From Pirellulales bacterium (GTDB lineage: Bacteria > Planctomycetota > Planctomycetia > Pirellulales > Lacipirellulaceae): DNA of 33,402 nucleotides. Both the position numbers and the translations under genes were made by a program. Below the pieces are notes generated by a model. It searched no databases and had not been told where the DNA came from. It saw only the letters and a program-made list of their open reading frames with translations. Below, in pieces: positions 26,069 through 33,402 of this stretch; the first letter of the stretch is position 1; each line of letters starts with the position of its first letter. The stretch covers positions 1-33,402 of the forward strand of contig JAKVCB010000029.1 of the NCBI GenBank assembly GCA_022448345.1, given 5' to 3'.

Positions 26069-26409
26069 GATGATAAGGTTGCCTTCAGTTGCCAAAGCGT
26101 GCCACTGGTAAACTGGGTGTGTCCGAGGGAGCCACCCGACTGCCGAGGATGGGTAGTTCGTTCGTATTGGCCGGGCTTGACGGATCCCCGGGTTGACCGA
26201 TCCCCCGGGTTGACCGATCCATTGTGCAAATTTAAACTTAGGTGTTCCATCACTGGTTGGCTAGCCAAGTGATGGGAATGATATTTTGTTTCCGCCAGGG
26301 GCGCCGTTGGTGGCCGCTGGGCGGAAATCCTTCCAGGCCACTCCCCGAATCCTGCATTTCAACCGATTCCTTGTGGTCGGTCAGATCCTGCTTTGCGAAG
26401 ACCATTAGT
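26069..26409. other. Divergent intergenic region with tandem repeat
   Basis: About 340 bases lie between the tsaB start (minus) and the most likely metallophosphoesterase start (plus). The plus-strand frame of the phosphoesterase is open back to 26242, but the extra residues are not like the family. Apart from the repeat at 26171-26220 I see no structure. Confidence 0.4.
26171..26220. repeat. Three tandem copies of a 17-bp unit
   Basis: The unit CCGGGTTGACCGATCCC starts at 26171, 26188 and 26205. The first copy differs at a few bases, the second is exact and the third lacks its last base. Each junction gives a CCCGGG-type palindrome. The repeat lies in the divergent tsaB/phosphoesterase spacer and could be regulatory or a slippage product. 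Confidence 0.8.
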
Positions 26410-27162
26410 TTGTTAAAACGCGCCATTATCAGTGACATCCATGGCAATTACGAGGCTCTTCAGGCCGTTCTTGCGCATATCCGTGAGCAGTCCATTGAGG
26501 AAATTTACTGCCTGGGTGATATTGTTGGCTACGGTCCAAACCCGTGTGAATGCCTGGATGCGGTGATCGACGGCTGTGCCGTCTGCCTGCTGGGCAATCA
26601 CGATCAAGGGGCCTTGTTTGATCCAGAGGGATTTAACAGTGGTGCAGAAAGGGCTATCTTTTGGACCCGCGAACAACTGGAAAACGCGCGGGACGACGCC
26701 AAGAGTGATCGCCGTTGGGATTTCCTGGGGGCATTGCCGCGGATTCACCGCGATGATCCCTGGCTATTTGTTCATGGTTCGCCACGGAATCCCGTCAACG
26801 AATATGTATTTCCTGAGGATATCTACAATCAGAAGAAAATGGAGAAACTCTTCAGCCTGGTGCCACAAGGTTGTTTTCAGGGGCATACCCATGTGCCCGG
26901 TATCTTTACCGAAAGCTATGGGTTTGTGACACCAGAAGAAGCCGGATACAAATATGAGTTCGCGGACCGAAAGTTTTTGTGCAATGTGGGGTCGGTTGGC
27001 CAACCTCGTGATGGTGACAATCGTTCTTGCTATGTGGTTCTTCAGGATGACCATTTGACCTATCATCGTGTCGAATACGATTTCAATAAGACGGTGGAGA
27101 AGATCTACAAAATTCCCGAGTTAGACGATTTCTTGGGGGATCGTATCAAGCAGGGTCACTGA
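26410..27162 (+). CDS. Metallophosphoesterase family protein
   Basis: A ~250-residue calcineurin-like phosphoesterase with the full two-metal motif set: D9-I-H11 (SDIHGN), GD at about 36-37 ([10 protein letters not shown]), GNHD (62-65), VHGSPRNP and GHTHVPG. It resembles the YfcE/MJ0936 group, which cleaves phosphodiesters or phosphomonoesters in small molecules. The open frame extends to 26242, but conservation begins at [11 protein letters not shown]. The best start is TTG 26410, with only a weak ribosome site, so the start is uncertain. yidC follows 199 bp downstream on the same strand. The natural substrate is unknown. Confidence 0.87.
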   Translation: MLKRAIISDIHGNYEALQAVLAHIREQSIEEIYCLGDIVGYGPNPCECLDAVIDGCAVCLLGNHDQGALFDPEGFNSGAERAIFWTREQLENARDDAKSDRRWDFLGALPRIHRDDPWLFVHGSPRNPVNEYVFPEDIYNQKKMEKLFSLVPQGCFQGHTHVPGIFTESYGFVTPEEAGYKYEFADRKFLCNVGSVGQPRDGDNRSCYVVLQDDHLTYHRVEYDFNKTVEKIYKIPELDDFLGDRIKQGH

Positions 27163-27361
27163 AGTGGTGCAATTCCTGTTTCGCAATTTCAGGTTCAAGG
27201 TAAAAATTATTCCTGCACATCTTTGCGGTGACCAAGAACCGCACTTCATTGGCGAAACCTTCATGACGGAGTTCACATTTTCTTGTTCTTTGGGTTGGTG
27301 GGACTTTGGGTTCTCGCGGCCCATGAAAATTTTTTCGTCTGTCATTTGCTGAGGGATCATC

Positions 27362-29773
27362 GTGGACCAACGCCGCTTTCTTTCTTGGGTGCTGCTTTCG
27401 TTTGCGATTCTCATGTTCAGCCAGATGCTGTTCCCGCCCCCACCTCCGCCTGAAGAGCCTGACGCAGCCCGGCAAATTGCCGAAAAGGATCAGGACGCTC
27501 AAGGCCCCAAGCCGCTTGCCCCCGCTGAACAGGACAAACCGTCTGCCACGGGTGCGGCTGGCGAGGCTGTGCCTGCTGGGGTTGTGGCTGGTGAGATGGC
27601 CAAAGCGATTGAAGTGCCACTCGAGTTTTATACGCTGGGATCGGTTGACCCAGAGAGCGGCTATCGAATGTTGATTACGCTCACCAACCAGGGAGCGGCT
27701 GTCGAACGCATTGAACTCTCCAGTCCTCGCTACCGCGATTTGGACTTTCGGAGTGGTTATCTTGGCCATATTGCGCCCACCCGTTTTTTGGCAGCGGACC
27801 AACCAGGTGCCGACTCCGTTGAGAGTGGCGTTGTCGTTGATATTGTGGGCAGGGGGACCCCAGCCGATAAGGCGGGTCTCAAGCAGGGGGATCGAATTGT
27901 GGGCATCGGTGGTGATCAGCCGATCGCAAACCGCCAGCAATTGAGCAAGGCTCTCGAGAGTTATCTGCCAGAGCAGTCCGTGGTGTTGGAAGTCCAGCGC
28001 AAGGGTGGGGCGCTGGAGTCGGTGAGCGTAACACTCACTCGACGACCCCTGGAGTTGGTTCGGCCGGAAATCGAGAATCTGGAAATCCGCGGTGCAAACA
28101 TCCCACCAGGATTTGAATCTCCGCCATCCTTTCTGGCAACGATTACCTCGATCGACGGTGTCGCTTTGGATGAAAATACGCGAAATCGCGTGGATGCACT
28201 ATTGCGAGATACGAACTGGGAGGTGAGTCAGCACGATGCTCGGTCGGTAACGATGCGTCGTTTGTTGCCAGAGTTGCAACTGGAAGTGATCAAGCGGTAC
28301 ACGCTGAAGCCCGTGCCTCCTGACCAACTCAAAAATGCCACATTTCCCGGGTATGATTTTGACCTTGATGTGGAGGTGAAAAATCTGGCACCAGACACGC
28401 GGAACGTCGCCTACCGTTTGGCCGGGCCGAATGGTTTGCCTATCGAGGGCTGGTGGTATGCCAACCGCATCAGTCGCACCTGGTCGGCCGCTGGTTTGCG
28501 TGATGTGGTGGTTCGTTTTGAAGGGGAGGATGCTGAGCAAGTACGTTGTTCGACGCTTGCCGATGAGGACCCCGATCCCATGGGACAGGGAGTTCCGCTT
28601 GCCTTTGCAAGTGTTGATGCACAGTATTTCGCGTCCGCATTGATTCCCAAAAAGAAGGCTCTCGAAGATCTCTGGTTTGATGAAACGCAGGCGATACGGA
28701 TTGGGCCCAAGCCGGAAAAACAAGACCGCAAGACGTACACCAACGTGAGTTTTGAAGTCGAACGTCGGCCTGTGCAAATCGAGTCGGGACAGGCACTTCA
28801 GGATTCGTATCGTGTTTTTGCTGGTCCAAAACGGCCTGAGTTACTGGCCCACTACTACGTCGCAGATGCCAAGCAATACAACCTGACAGATTTAATTTAT
28901 TACGGTTGGTTTGGCGCGATTGCGAAGGGCATGCTTGCGGTCCTCCACACGTTTTATGGATGGATTGGAAACTACGGAATCGCGATCATCATGCTTACGG
29001 TTGTTGTCCGTGGCTGCATGTTTCCGTTGAGCTACAAGCAAACGCAGAACATGGCCCGCATGCAAGCGCTCAAACCGGAACTCGATCGCATTACGGAAAA
29101 ATACAAGAACGACACTCAAAAAAAACAGCAGGCGATGCAAGAGCTGTACGCCAAGCACAAAGTCAATCCACTCAGCGGATGCCTGCCGTTATTCGTGCAA
29201 TTGCCCATCTTTATGGGGCTTTATCGTGGCTTGATGATTGATATTGAGTTGCGGCAATCACCCTTGTTCAGCGATTCAATTCGTTGGTGTTCGAACCTGG
29301 CTGCACCAGACATGTTTTACAACTGGTCGGCTTTTATGCCCAAAATGATCAATGACGGGGTGGGTTTTTTCGGCCTGGGCCCCTATTTGAATGTATTGCC
29401 GTTGGTCACGGTGTTCATGTTCCTGATTTCACAAAAAATGTTTATGCCGGAGGCAACCAATGACCAGGCGGCACTACAACAGAAAATGATGAAATACATG
29501 ACCCTTTTTATGGGGCTTATCTTTTACAAAGTGGCTGCCGGTTTATGCCTTTATTTCATCGTTTCCAGTTTGTGGGGCATCGTTGAGCGAAAGTTGCTCC
29601 CCAAAGCGACGACTGGTGGAGAAGTGACAGGGAAATCTGCATTGGGAACAGGTGCCGCTGCAAAGAGTAAGCCAGGTCATGCCAGTTCCAGTGACAAGCC
29701 ACGTAGTACCGCGCCGGCCCGTAATGGCAGTCCCAAAGACAAAAAACGGCAGAAGGCCAAACGAAAGAAGTAG
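27362..29773 (+). CDS. yidC: Membrane protein insertase YidC with an embedded PDZ domain
   Basis: An 803-residue YidC/Oxa1 insertase, far longer than E. coli YidC (548). The first helix (FLSWVLLSFAILMFSQMLF) is followed by a Pro/Glu/Ala-rich linker and a periplasmic domain. A PDZ domain sits inside that domain at residues 155-228 (VVVDIVGRGTPADKAGLKQGDRIVGIGG region). The insertase core is C-terminal, from about residue 510. It has the hydrophilic-groove Arg in VVVRGCMFPLSYKQ, the cytoplasmic helical hairpin (MQALKPELDRITEKY) and the later helices NPLSGCLPLFVQLPIFMGLY and FYKVAAGLCLYFIVSSLWGI. The tail is Lys-rich, probably for ribosome contact. The start is GTG 27362 with GAGGGA upstream. 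mnmE follows 29 bp later, a common bacterial pairing. Confidence 0.95.
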   Translation: MDQRRFLSWVLLSFAILMFSQMLFPPPPPPEEPDAARQIAEKDQDAQGPKPLAPAEQDKPSATGAAGEAVPAGVVAGEMAKAIEVPLEFYTLGSVDPESGYRMLITLTNQGAAVERIELSSPRYRDLDFRSGYLGHIAPTRFLAADQPGADSVESGVVVDIVGRGTPADKAGLKQGDRIVGIGGDQPIANRQQLSKALESYLPEQSVVLEVQRKGGALESVSVTLTRRPLELVRPEIENLEIRGANIPPGFESPPSFLATITSIDGVALDENTRNRVDALLRDTNWEVSQHDARSVTMRRLLPELQLEVIKRYTLKPVPPDQLKNATFPGYDFDLDVEVKNLAPDTRNVAYRLAGPNGLPIEGWWYANRISRTWSAAGLRDVVVRFEGEDAEQVRCSTLADEDPDPMGQGVPLAFASVDAQYFASALIPKKKALEDLWFDETQAIRIGPKPEKQDRKTYTNVSFEVERRPVQIESGQALQDSYRVFAGPKRPELLAHYYVADAKQYNLTDLIYYGWFGAIAKGMLAVLHTFYGWIGNYGIAIIMLTVVVRGCMFPLSYKQTQNMARMQALKPELDRITEKYKNDTQKKQQAMQELYAKHKVNPLSGCLPLFVQLPIFMGLYRGLMIDIELRQSPLFSDSIRWCSNLAAPDMFYNWSAFMPKMINDGVGFFGLGPYLNVLPLVTVFMFLISQKMFMPEATNDQAALQQKMMKYMTLFMGLIFYKVAAGLCLYFIVSSLWGIVERKLLPKATTGGEVTGKSALGTGAAAKSKPGHASSSDKPRSTAPARNGSPKDKKRQKAKRKK

Positions 29774-29802
29774 GGTGGGAGGTCACGGCGACCGACGAGC
29801 CC

Positions 29803-31209
29803 ATGTTTGAAGCCGAAGATACCATCGTTGCTATTGCCACATCCTCTGCGGGGGCTGCCCGTGGAATTGTCCGCTTAAGTGGGCCGGATGTTGTCGACCT
29901 CGTGGGGCCTTTGTTCTCTGCCACCGGTGGTGTTACTATCTCTGGAGTCACCGAACCTTCGAATTTGGATGGAAAATTACAGTTTTCCAACCTTCCGGAC
30001 CCGCCTATTACGTTGCCTTGTGAGTTGTTGCTTTGGCCCGGAAGTCGTAGCTATACCCGTCAACCGGCCATCGAGTTGCACACACTGGGTTCCCCCCCTT
30101 TGTTGGAAATGCTGGTCGATACCCTCTGTCGACGCGGTGCGCGGCTTGCCGAACCGGGCGAGTTTACGCTACGTGCCTTTCTGGCTGGCCGCATCGATTT
30201 GTCTCAGGCTGAGGCAGTCCTTGGCGTGATTGATGCCAATGACGACGTACAGCTCAACACCGCACTAGCCCAGTTGGCAGGCGGTATCGCGCAGCCCATG
30301 GAACAATTGCGAAGCGACTTGTTGCAACTGCTCGCTGAATTGGAAGCGGGGCTTGACTTTGTCGACGAGGATATCGAGTTTATCACCACCGATGAGATTG
30401 CGTGCCGTCTCGTGCAAGTTCAACAGCAACTGCACGAGTTGGAACAGCAAATGGCCAACCGGGCGGAGCGTGGGTCAAAATTACAGGTGGTTCTGGTCGG
30501 GCCGCCCAATGTGGGAAAAAGCAGCCTGTTCAATGTGCTACTTGGCAGGTTTGGCAGCAATTCCGCGCACCAGAGCGGGGCACTGCTGCCTGCGATCGTC
30601 GCCCCCCAACGTGGTACCACGCGCGATTACCTCACCGGCACACTCAAGTTGGGTAATTTGTCATGCCAACTCGTAGATACTGCCGGCGTCGAAATAGCCA
30701 GTAACGTTCCAGCCAGCGAAGCGGAGGAAATGACTCAGGCTGCCCAGGCATGTGCTGCCGAACAACGTCAACGGGCTACGTTACAACTGATTTGTTTTGA
30801 TTCCGACAGTCCCTTGCCACAAAAGCTTCCCTTGCCGGGCCGAGAGCTTCTGGTTTTCACAAAAGCCGATTTGGACCCACAGCGGCAATTGCAGGGAGTG
30901 ATCTCCGTCAGCAGCGTCACGGGGTGCGGAATCGATACGTTGGCCGAAGCCATTCGGAAGCAGTTAATTGACGATGTGAATTCGCCAGCAGAGGTGGTGG
31001 CGTCTACCGCGGTTCGATGTGGCGATAGTTTGCGGCTCGCCCGGGCAGCGATCCAAAGGGCACATGAACTGGCAACAGCTCAGGGTGGTGATGAACTCAT
31101 CGCGGCCGAAACGAGAAATGCTCTCCAGGAGTTGGGGAAAATTGTCGGCGCTGTCTATACGGACGACATTCTTGACCGTGTCTTTAGCTCGTTCTGCATC
31201 GGGAAATAA
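29803..31209 (+). CDS. mnmE: tRNA modification GTPase MnmE
   Basis: A 468-residue MnmE (TrmE), which with MnmG installs 5-carboxymethylaminomethyl groups on U34 of certain tRNAs. The N-terminal folate-binding domain starts DTIVAIATSSAGAARGIVRLSG. The helical domain contains PGEFTLRAFLAGRIDLSQAEAV. The inserted G domain has GPPNVGKS (233-240), GTTRD, DTAG (292-295) and a G4 motif TKAD (353-356), where NKxD is more usual. The protein ends in FCIGK, the catalytic C-terminal motif with its Cys. ATG 29803 lies 29 bp after yidC, so co-transcription is likely. The segment between DTAG and TKAD looks short for the family. Confidence 0.96.
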   Translation: MFEAEDTIVAIATSSAGAARGIVRLSGPDVVDLVGPLFSATGGVTISGVTEPSNLDGKLQFSNLPDPPITLPCELLLWPGSRSYTRQPAIELHTLGSPPLLEMLVDTLCRRGARLAEPGEFTLRAFLAGRIDLSQAEAVLGVIDANDDVQLNTALAQLAGGIAQPMEQLRSDLLQLLAELEAGLDFVDEDIEFITTDEIACRLVQVQQQLHELEQQMANRAERGSKLQVVLVGPPNVGKSSLFNVLLGRFGSNSAHQSGALLPAIVAPQRGTTRDYLTGTLKLGNLSCQLVDTAGVEIASNVPASEAEEMTQAAQACAAEQRQRATLQLICFDSDSPLPQKLPLPGRELLVFTKADLDPQRQLQGVISVSSVTGCGIDTLAEAIRKQLIDDVNSPAEVVASTAVRCGDSLRLARAAIQRAHELATAQGGDELIAAETRNALQELGKIVGAVYTDDILDRVFSSFCIGK

Positions 31210-31227
31210 ATCGGAATCGGAATCGGA
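31210..31227 (+). repeat. Three copies of the hexamer ATCGGA
   Basis: ATCGGA is repeated three times directly after the mnmE stop codon. It is a simple-sequence repeat with no obvious role. Confidence 0.7.
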
Positions 31228-31356
31228 AAAGAGCTGACGGGTCGAACACGAGCCAATTTTGGTCACTTTTGCGCAAATGCCGTTGGTGGTGGGCGAGACT
31301 TCGATAAAATTTCTTCAGGGATCCAGTTGGTTTTGTTCGGTTTGAAAAGGGTTTGC

Positions 31357-32937
31357 ATGTCGTACCAGCAACTCATGAGGCGGTTGTTCCGCCTGGTTCC
31401 CATAAGTTTCTTGGTTCTGACGGTTGGCATTGCTACCTCGGGACAGGCTAAAAATCGTTTCCATACCGCTACGCTTTCCATCACGGCCCTGGAGTTGCAG
31501 GACCATCTCTCGGTGTTGGCCGACGACGTCTATGAAGGGCGTTTAGCCGGTAGTCGTGGAGGTCGGGCTGCTGCCAATTACCTGGCTGTCACGCTTTCAG
31601 AATACGGATTAGTCCCTGCCGGCGACGATGATACTTACTTCCAAACTTTCCAGCGAGGTTATCGCAATATTTTGGCGCTGCTGCCTGGAAGTGATCCGGA
31701 ACTGGCCCATGAAGTGGTGGTCCTCGGCGCCCACTACGATCATGTTGGCTACGGTAGCTCAAAAACAAGTTATGGTCCCACTGGCCAGATCCACAATGGT
31801 GCCGACGACAACGCCAGCGGTGTGTCGGCTCTGTTAGAAGTCATGGAAGCACTGCAGCTTGCCCAGATTTCGCCGCGACGCTCCATTTTACTCGCCTTTT
31901 GGGATGGCGAAGAACTCGGCATGGTGGGTTCCAAGCATTGGCTGGCACATCCGACTGTGGCCCGAGAACGGGTCCGCCTGCTGCTCAATGCAGACATGAT
32001 TGGCTGGCTCCGTAAAGGTCGCCTGATCATCAATGGTTCACGAACCGGTTATGGTTTCAGGCGTTTTTTAAGTGGCGAACTCGATGAATCACTTCGGCTT
32101 GATTTCAATTGGAATTTGGAGGCTAACAGTGACCACTGGCCTTTTTTCCAGCGCCAGGTACCTGTGGTCACTTTTCACACAGGTTTGCATGACCATTACC
32201 ACCGACCGACCGACGATGTTGCCAGAATTAACCAGGAGGGGCTCGAGCAGGTTAGTCGTTACATCTATAAAATGGTCGTCAAGGCGGCCAATAGTCCACA
32301 ACTGCCTGAATTCCGCAAGACTGCCCGCCGTGAATCATCGCGCGTGCAGCGGCGCAGCGAGGCTCCTGCGCCGCCGTTGCGGCCCCGGATTGGAATTCAT
32401 TGGCAGCCCGTTGCACCACGGAGTGACCTGCAGCCACTTGTGGTCGTTGTAACCCGGGTTGCACCCCGTTCACCTGCCAGTCATGCAGGGTTCTCCCCGG
32501 GAGATCAGATCAAGACGCTTGATGGAGCAGAAATTACGAATCTGCAGTCCTTTCATAGGACGTTGGGCAAGGCTGAACAGCCGTTGATTTTTGGGGTAAC
32601 CCCAGTTGCAGGCCCTGCTGATTCGGAATTACGCGAAGTTGTGGTGGTACCCGTTGGCCCGCCGGTAAGACTTGGGATTTCGTGGCGTGAGGACGAGGCC
32701 GAGCCGGGCAGTGTCTTCTTAACTCGAGTCGTTGATGGTTCCCCGGCAGCGGTAGCAGGAATGGCCGTATATGACCGAATCTACGAAGTTGATGGTCAGC
32801 CATTTTCCAATCGCAAGCAGTTTGGCGAAATGGTTCGCTTACGTCTTGATGACAACTTGCCACAGATTGAGTTTCTCGTCGAAACCAGTGGATGGGTCCA
32901 TCCGTTGACCGTACGCCTGGATTCCGACCAGCCGTGA
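31357..32937 (+). CDS. Exported M28-family zinc peptidase with two C-terminal PDZ domains
   Basis: A 526-residue secreted aminopeptidase-like enzyme. An N-terminal signal or anchor (RLVPISFLVLTVGIATSGQA) is followed by the M28 domain. Zinc ligands are visible as H126 (GAHYDHVG), D151 (NGADDNASG), catalytic E185 and ligand E186 (WDGEELG), D213 (LNADMIG) and H282 (DHYHRPTDD). Two PDZ domains follow at about 345-430 (APRSPASHAGFSPGDQI) and 438-518 (DGSPAAVAGMAVYDRI). PDZ domains on proteases usually recruit or regulate substrate, so the enzyme probably trims peptides outside the cytoplasm. ATG 31357 has AAAAGGG upstream and is preferred over the TTG at 31327. It lies about 150 bp after mnmE and converges with the chorismate mutase gene. 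Confidence 0.9.
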   Translation: MSYQQLMRRLFRLVPISFLVLTVGIATSGQAKNRFHTATLSITALELQDHLSVLADDVYEGRLAGSRGGRAAANYLAVTLSEYGLVPAGDDDTYFQTFQRGYRNILALLPGSDPELAHEVVVLGAHYDHVGYGSSKTSYGPTGQIHNGADDNASGVSALLEVMEALQLAQISPRRSILLAFWDGEELGMVGSKHWLAHPTVARERVRLLLNADMIGWLRKGRLIINGSRTGYGFRRFLSGELDESLRLDFNWNLEANSDHWPFFQRQVPVVTFHTGLHDHYHRPTDDVARINQEGLEQVSRYIYKMVVKAANSPQLPEFRKTARRESSRVQRRSEAPAPPLRPRIGIHWQPVAPRSDLQPLVVVVTRVAPRSPASHAGFSPGDQIKTLDGAEITNLQSFHRTLGKAEQPLIFGVTPVAGPADSELREVVVVPVGPPVRLGISWREDEAEPGSVFLTRVVDGSPAAVAGMAVYDRIYEVDGQPFSNRKQFGEMVRLRLDDNLPQIEFLVETSGWVHPLTVRLDSDQP

Positions 32938-32988
32938 TTGCCGCAATGATCCAGACCAGCCATTTCGATTGAAGGGCTTTTGAGTGGT

Positions 32989-33402
32989 TTACGAGTTTTT
33001 CATCTGGGCGTTGATCCAGTCTTCCAACTCGTTCCAATTAACCTCAGGCAGTTCGCAGTGGTCGGGTCGAAGTTTTTCCGCCTCGCGAATATAAGTGTGC
33101 TGAATTTCTGCTTGAGACTTTTCCGTGTTCCAGTGAATTAAGACCCGAATGCAATGGGCCAGACTGCCTGGAACCGTCATCTCATGGCCACATAAGAGCG
33201 GTACGTCGAGCCAGTCAAGTTGCCGGGCAGCCAACGCCGGGAATTCTGCGTCAAGGTCTGGTGTTGTGGTGAAAATCGCGCTCGCAATATCTTTTTTATC
33301 TATGCCATTCCGATGAAGCATCAGCGCAAGGAGCTGCCGCGTCGCCGTGAGAATTTCTTCACGGTTGTTGTGGTCTACTGTCGTTGCTCCTCGCACTCCT
33401 CG
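32989..33402 (-). CDS. aroH: Chorismate mutase, AroH type, 5' end just outside window
   Basis: At least 137 residues of a monofunctional AroH-class chorismate mutase, which converts chorismate to prephenate for phenylalanine and tyrosine synthesis. Typical segments are [58 protein letters not shown] and [10 protein letters not shown]. The frame stays open through the last base. The two codons before the GTG at 33396 read Arg-Gly, completing RGVRGATTV, so that GTG is internal and the real start is one or a few codons beyond the window. The C-terminal tail (about 25 residues after REAEKLRPD) is slightly longer than in B. subtilis AroH. It converges with the M28 gene. Confidence 0.92.
   Translation of the reverse strand, partial: RGVRGATTVDHNNREEILTATRQLLALMLHRNGIDKKDIASAIFTTTPDLDAEFPALAARQLDWLDVPLLCGHEMTVPGSLAHCIRVLIHWNTEKSQAEIQHTYIREAEKLRPDHCELPEVNWNELEDWINAQMKNS

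Noticed and set aside
26171-26220. CRISPR-like array
   Set aside because: The three 17-bp units are directly adjacent with no spacers, so this is a plain tandem repeat.
26242-26409. N-terminal extension of the metallophosphoesterase
   Set aside because: The extra 56 residues are Trp/Arg/Pro-rich and precede the point where the family normally starts ([11 protein letters not shown]).

Overview
The window reads as a piece of a Planctomycetota chromosome, probably a Pirellulales-like bacterium. The best evidence is the pair of secreted proteins found almost only in that phylum: a Tat-exported DUF1501 protein and a large PSCyt1/DUF1549/DUF1553 cytochrome c protein. Other phylum-typical signs are an ABC permease fused to a CPBP protease, a YidC carrying a PDZ domain, GTG/TTG starts and weak Shine-Dalgarno sites. 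All genes look chromosomal. I see no insertion sequence, phage gene, CRISPR array or plasmid function.

Layout. 1-9.3 kb: the 3' part of a phytanoyl-CoA dioxygenase (PhyH) gene, tRNA-Lys(TTT), the DUF1501 and PSCyt/PSD pair on the minus strand, a second complete PhyH gene converging on a DapA-family lyase/aldolase, then tRNA-Leu(TAG). 9.4-13.2 kb: a Na+-exporter-type ABC transporter (ATPase plus permease-CPBP fusion), a single-domain rhodanese and tRNA-Leu(CAG). 13.2-16.6 kb: a minus-strand run of a small membrane protein, a STAS anti-anti-sigma factor, an RsbW-like ATPase, a small 'virulence factor' family protein and a 2Fe-2S/ASKHA corrinoid-activator-like protein. 16.6-22 kb: a 650-bp gap with short repeats, an AMP-ligase resembling the synthetase half of Aas, a conserved-type exported protein of unknown function and an exported SH3-domain protein. 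22-33.4 kb: a transmembrane Ser/Thr kinase 15 bp ahead of hemL, tsaB, a metallophosphoesterase, PDZ-containing yidC, mnmE, an M28 peptidase with two PDZ domains, and a chorismate mutase (aroH type) cut by the window end.

How the genes fit together. The right-hand part is mostly housekeeping: heme/tetrapyrrole synthesis (hemL), tRNA modification (tsaB for t6A, mnmE for U34), membrane protein insertion (yidC) and aromatic amino acids (aroH). The left part is planctomycete accessory metabolism. The least understood parts are the STAS/ATPase/VF/ASKHA run, the hypothetical proteins at 16291 and 18860, and the domain fusions. I did not find a clearly new defence or mobile system, and nothing here was tested by database search.
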